DNA of 5,806 nucleotides from Bacillota bacterium (GTDB lineage: Bacteria > Bacillota > Clostridia > Oscillospirales > Ruminococcaceae), in the NCBI GenBank assembly GCA_023439605.1, contig JAEXNS010000108.1, forward strand, positions 1-5,806, in the 5' to 3' direction. The notes beneath the pieces were generated by a model, which searched no databases, was not told where the DNA came from, and worked only from the letters and a program-made list of their open reading frames with translations. The position numbers and the translations under genes were made by a program. How positions within the stretch are numbered: the stretch's first letter is position 1; the number at the start of each line of letters is the position of its first letter. Positions 5,549 through 5,806 of this stretch are shown here, one piece after another.

Positions 5549-5641
5549 GGTTTTACCTAAGGTCCAGGGCGACCGGAAAGCCCGGTCGACTCCGCAGAGT
5601 CGAAACTCCTGTAAAATCGTAATTAGTTGCTGAATATTAAC
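5549..5641 (+). repeat. Structured GC-rich repeat element, copy 2, downstream of the ABC operon
   Basis: This is the same element as at 1937-2070, in the same orientation. Positions 5551-5620 align with 1971-2040 without gaps, with 59 of 70 bases identical. The closing helix GGTTTTAC (5549-5556) pairs with GTAAAATC (5611-5618), including one G-U; AGG (5560-5562) pairs with CCT (5608-5610). The main hairpin is CGACCGG (5570-5576), AAAGC loop, CCGGTCG (5582-5588). The second hairpin, with its CGCA loop, is unchanged. Relative to copy 1, an A-T pair of the main hairpin is G-C here, so pairing is kept. The right boundary CTGAATATTAAC (5630-5641) matches copy 1 at 11 of 12 bases, but a clear left partner for it is missing. 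It begins about 40 bases after the permease stop and is probably transcribed as its 3' untranslated region. Confidence 0.75.
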
Positions 5642-5645
5642 AATC

Positions 5646-5805
5646 AAATTGCTGAGGCAATTTATGAGGCTCTGCCTCAAACTCCGCTTCTTTTTCTATC
5701 GCAAAAAGAAGCAAAAAAGCTCCTAAAGCATAAGGATTTCGCTTTCTGCGGAAAGCAACCAAGGGCGTTGCCCTTTGGAAACCTACGATTTTTTGAAAAA
5801 AATCG
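5646..5805. repeat. Cluster of short hairpins in non-coding DNA at the right edge
   Basis: At least six inverted repeats follow one another with little spacing. AAATTGC/GCAATTT lies at 5646-5663, TGAGGC/GCCTCA at 5665-5679, GCTTCTTTTT/AAAAAGAAGC at 5686-5712, GCTTTC/GAAAGC at 5741-5756, AAGGGC/GCCCTT at 5761-5775, and CGATTTTTT/AAAAAATCG at 5786-5805. Loops are 2-7 bases. I see no open reading frame of note on either strand and no gene start. This looks like an array of palindromic repeats, possibly including transcription terminators for the ABC operon or for a gene entering from the right. It continues to, and perhaps past, the window edge. Confidence 0.65.
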
Positions 5806-5806
5806 A

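Noticed and set aside
5549..5641. Copy 2 as the intrinsic terminator of the ABC operon
   Set aside because: Its hairpins are strong but are followed by GAAACTCC and further mixed sequence, not a U-run. Copy 1 lies in a leader, where constant termination would silence the operon.
1937..5641. The two element copies as ends of a composite insertion sequence or transposon
   Set aside because: No transposase or integrase gene lies between or beside them, and the copies are diverged and differ at their left ends.
5646..5805. CRISPR array
   Set aside because: The hairpins have different sequences and irregular spacing, with no repeated direct unit and no unique spacers of equal length.

Overview
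The window is AT-rich DNA (the genes look to be near 30% GC or below) with strong Shine-Dalgarno sites and consensus sigma-A-type promoters. This suggests a low-GC Firmicute, most likely a gut-type clostridium. That assignment rests on composition, gene style and the hairpin-rich intergenic DNA; no marker gene confirms it.

Layout. (1) Positions 1-315, minus strand: a small XRE-family regulator overlaps the start of a DNA cytosine-5 methyltransferase that runs off the left edge. Only about 31 methyltransferase codons are visible, but they include the family's motif I. The pair looks like the controller and methylase end of a restriction-modification or solitary methylation locus. It is driven by a perfect-consensus promoter whose -10 box lies inside a palindrome. 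(2) 316-544: divergent promoter region. (3) 545-1177, plus strand: a HAD-superfamily phosphatase. (4) 1192-1815, minus strand: a LysE/RhtB-family exporter convergent with the phosphatase. The two share a 32-bp perfect palindrome that serves as a two-way terminator. (5) 1816-2119, 304 bases without a gene: divergent promoters plus an unusually GC-rich structured leader. (6) 2120-5510, plus strand: a two-gene ABC operon made of a MacB/LolD-type ATPase and an 899-residue double-FtsX permease, overlapping by 29 bases. (7) 5511-5806: a second copy of the structured element, then a run of at least six short hairpins up to the right edge.

The most interesting signal is the repeated structured element. 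Copies at about 1937-2070 and 5549-5641 lie in the same orientation on either side of the ABC operon. Over a 70-base core they match at 59 positions without gaps, and at least one base pair of the main hairpin has changed on both sides together. It looks like a folded RNA or a small mobile repeat, and I cannot assign it to a known family. One copy lies in the 5' leader of the ABC operon, so it may control expression; the second copy downstream argues equally for a dispersed repeat.

The ABC operon is probably a cell-envelope or peptide export or resistance system. Its promoter carries a direct repeat of the kind bound by OmpR/PhoB-family response regulators, but no two-component system is present in the window.
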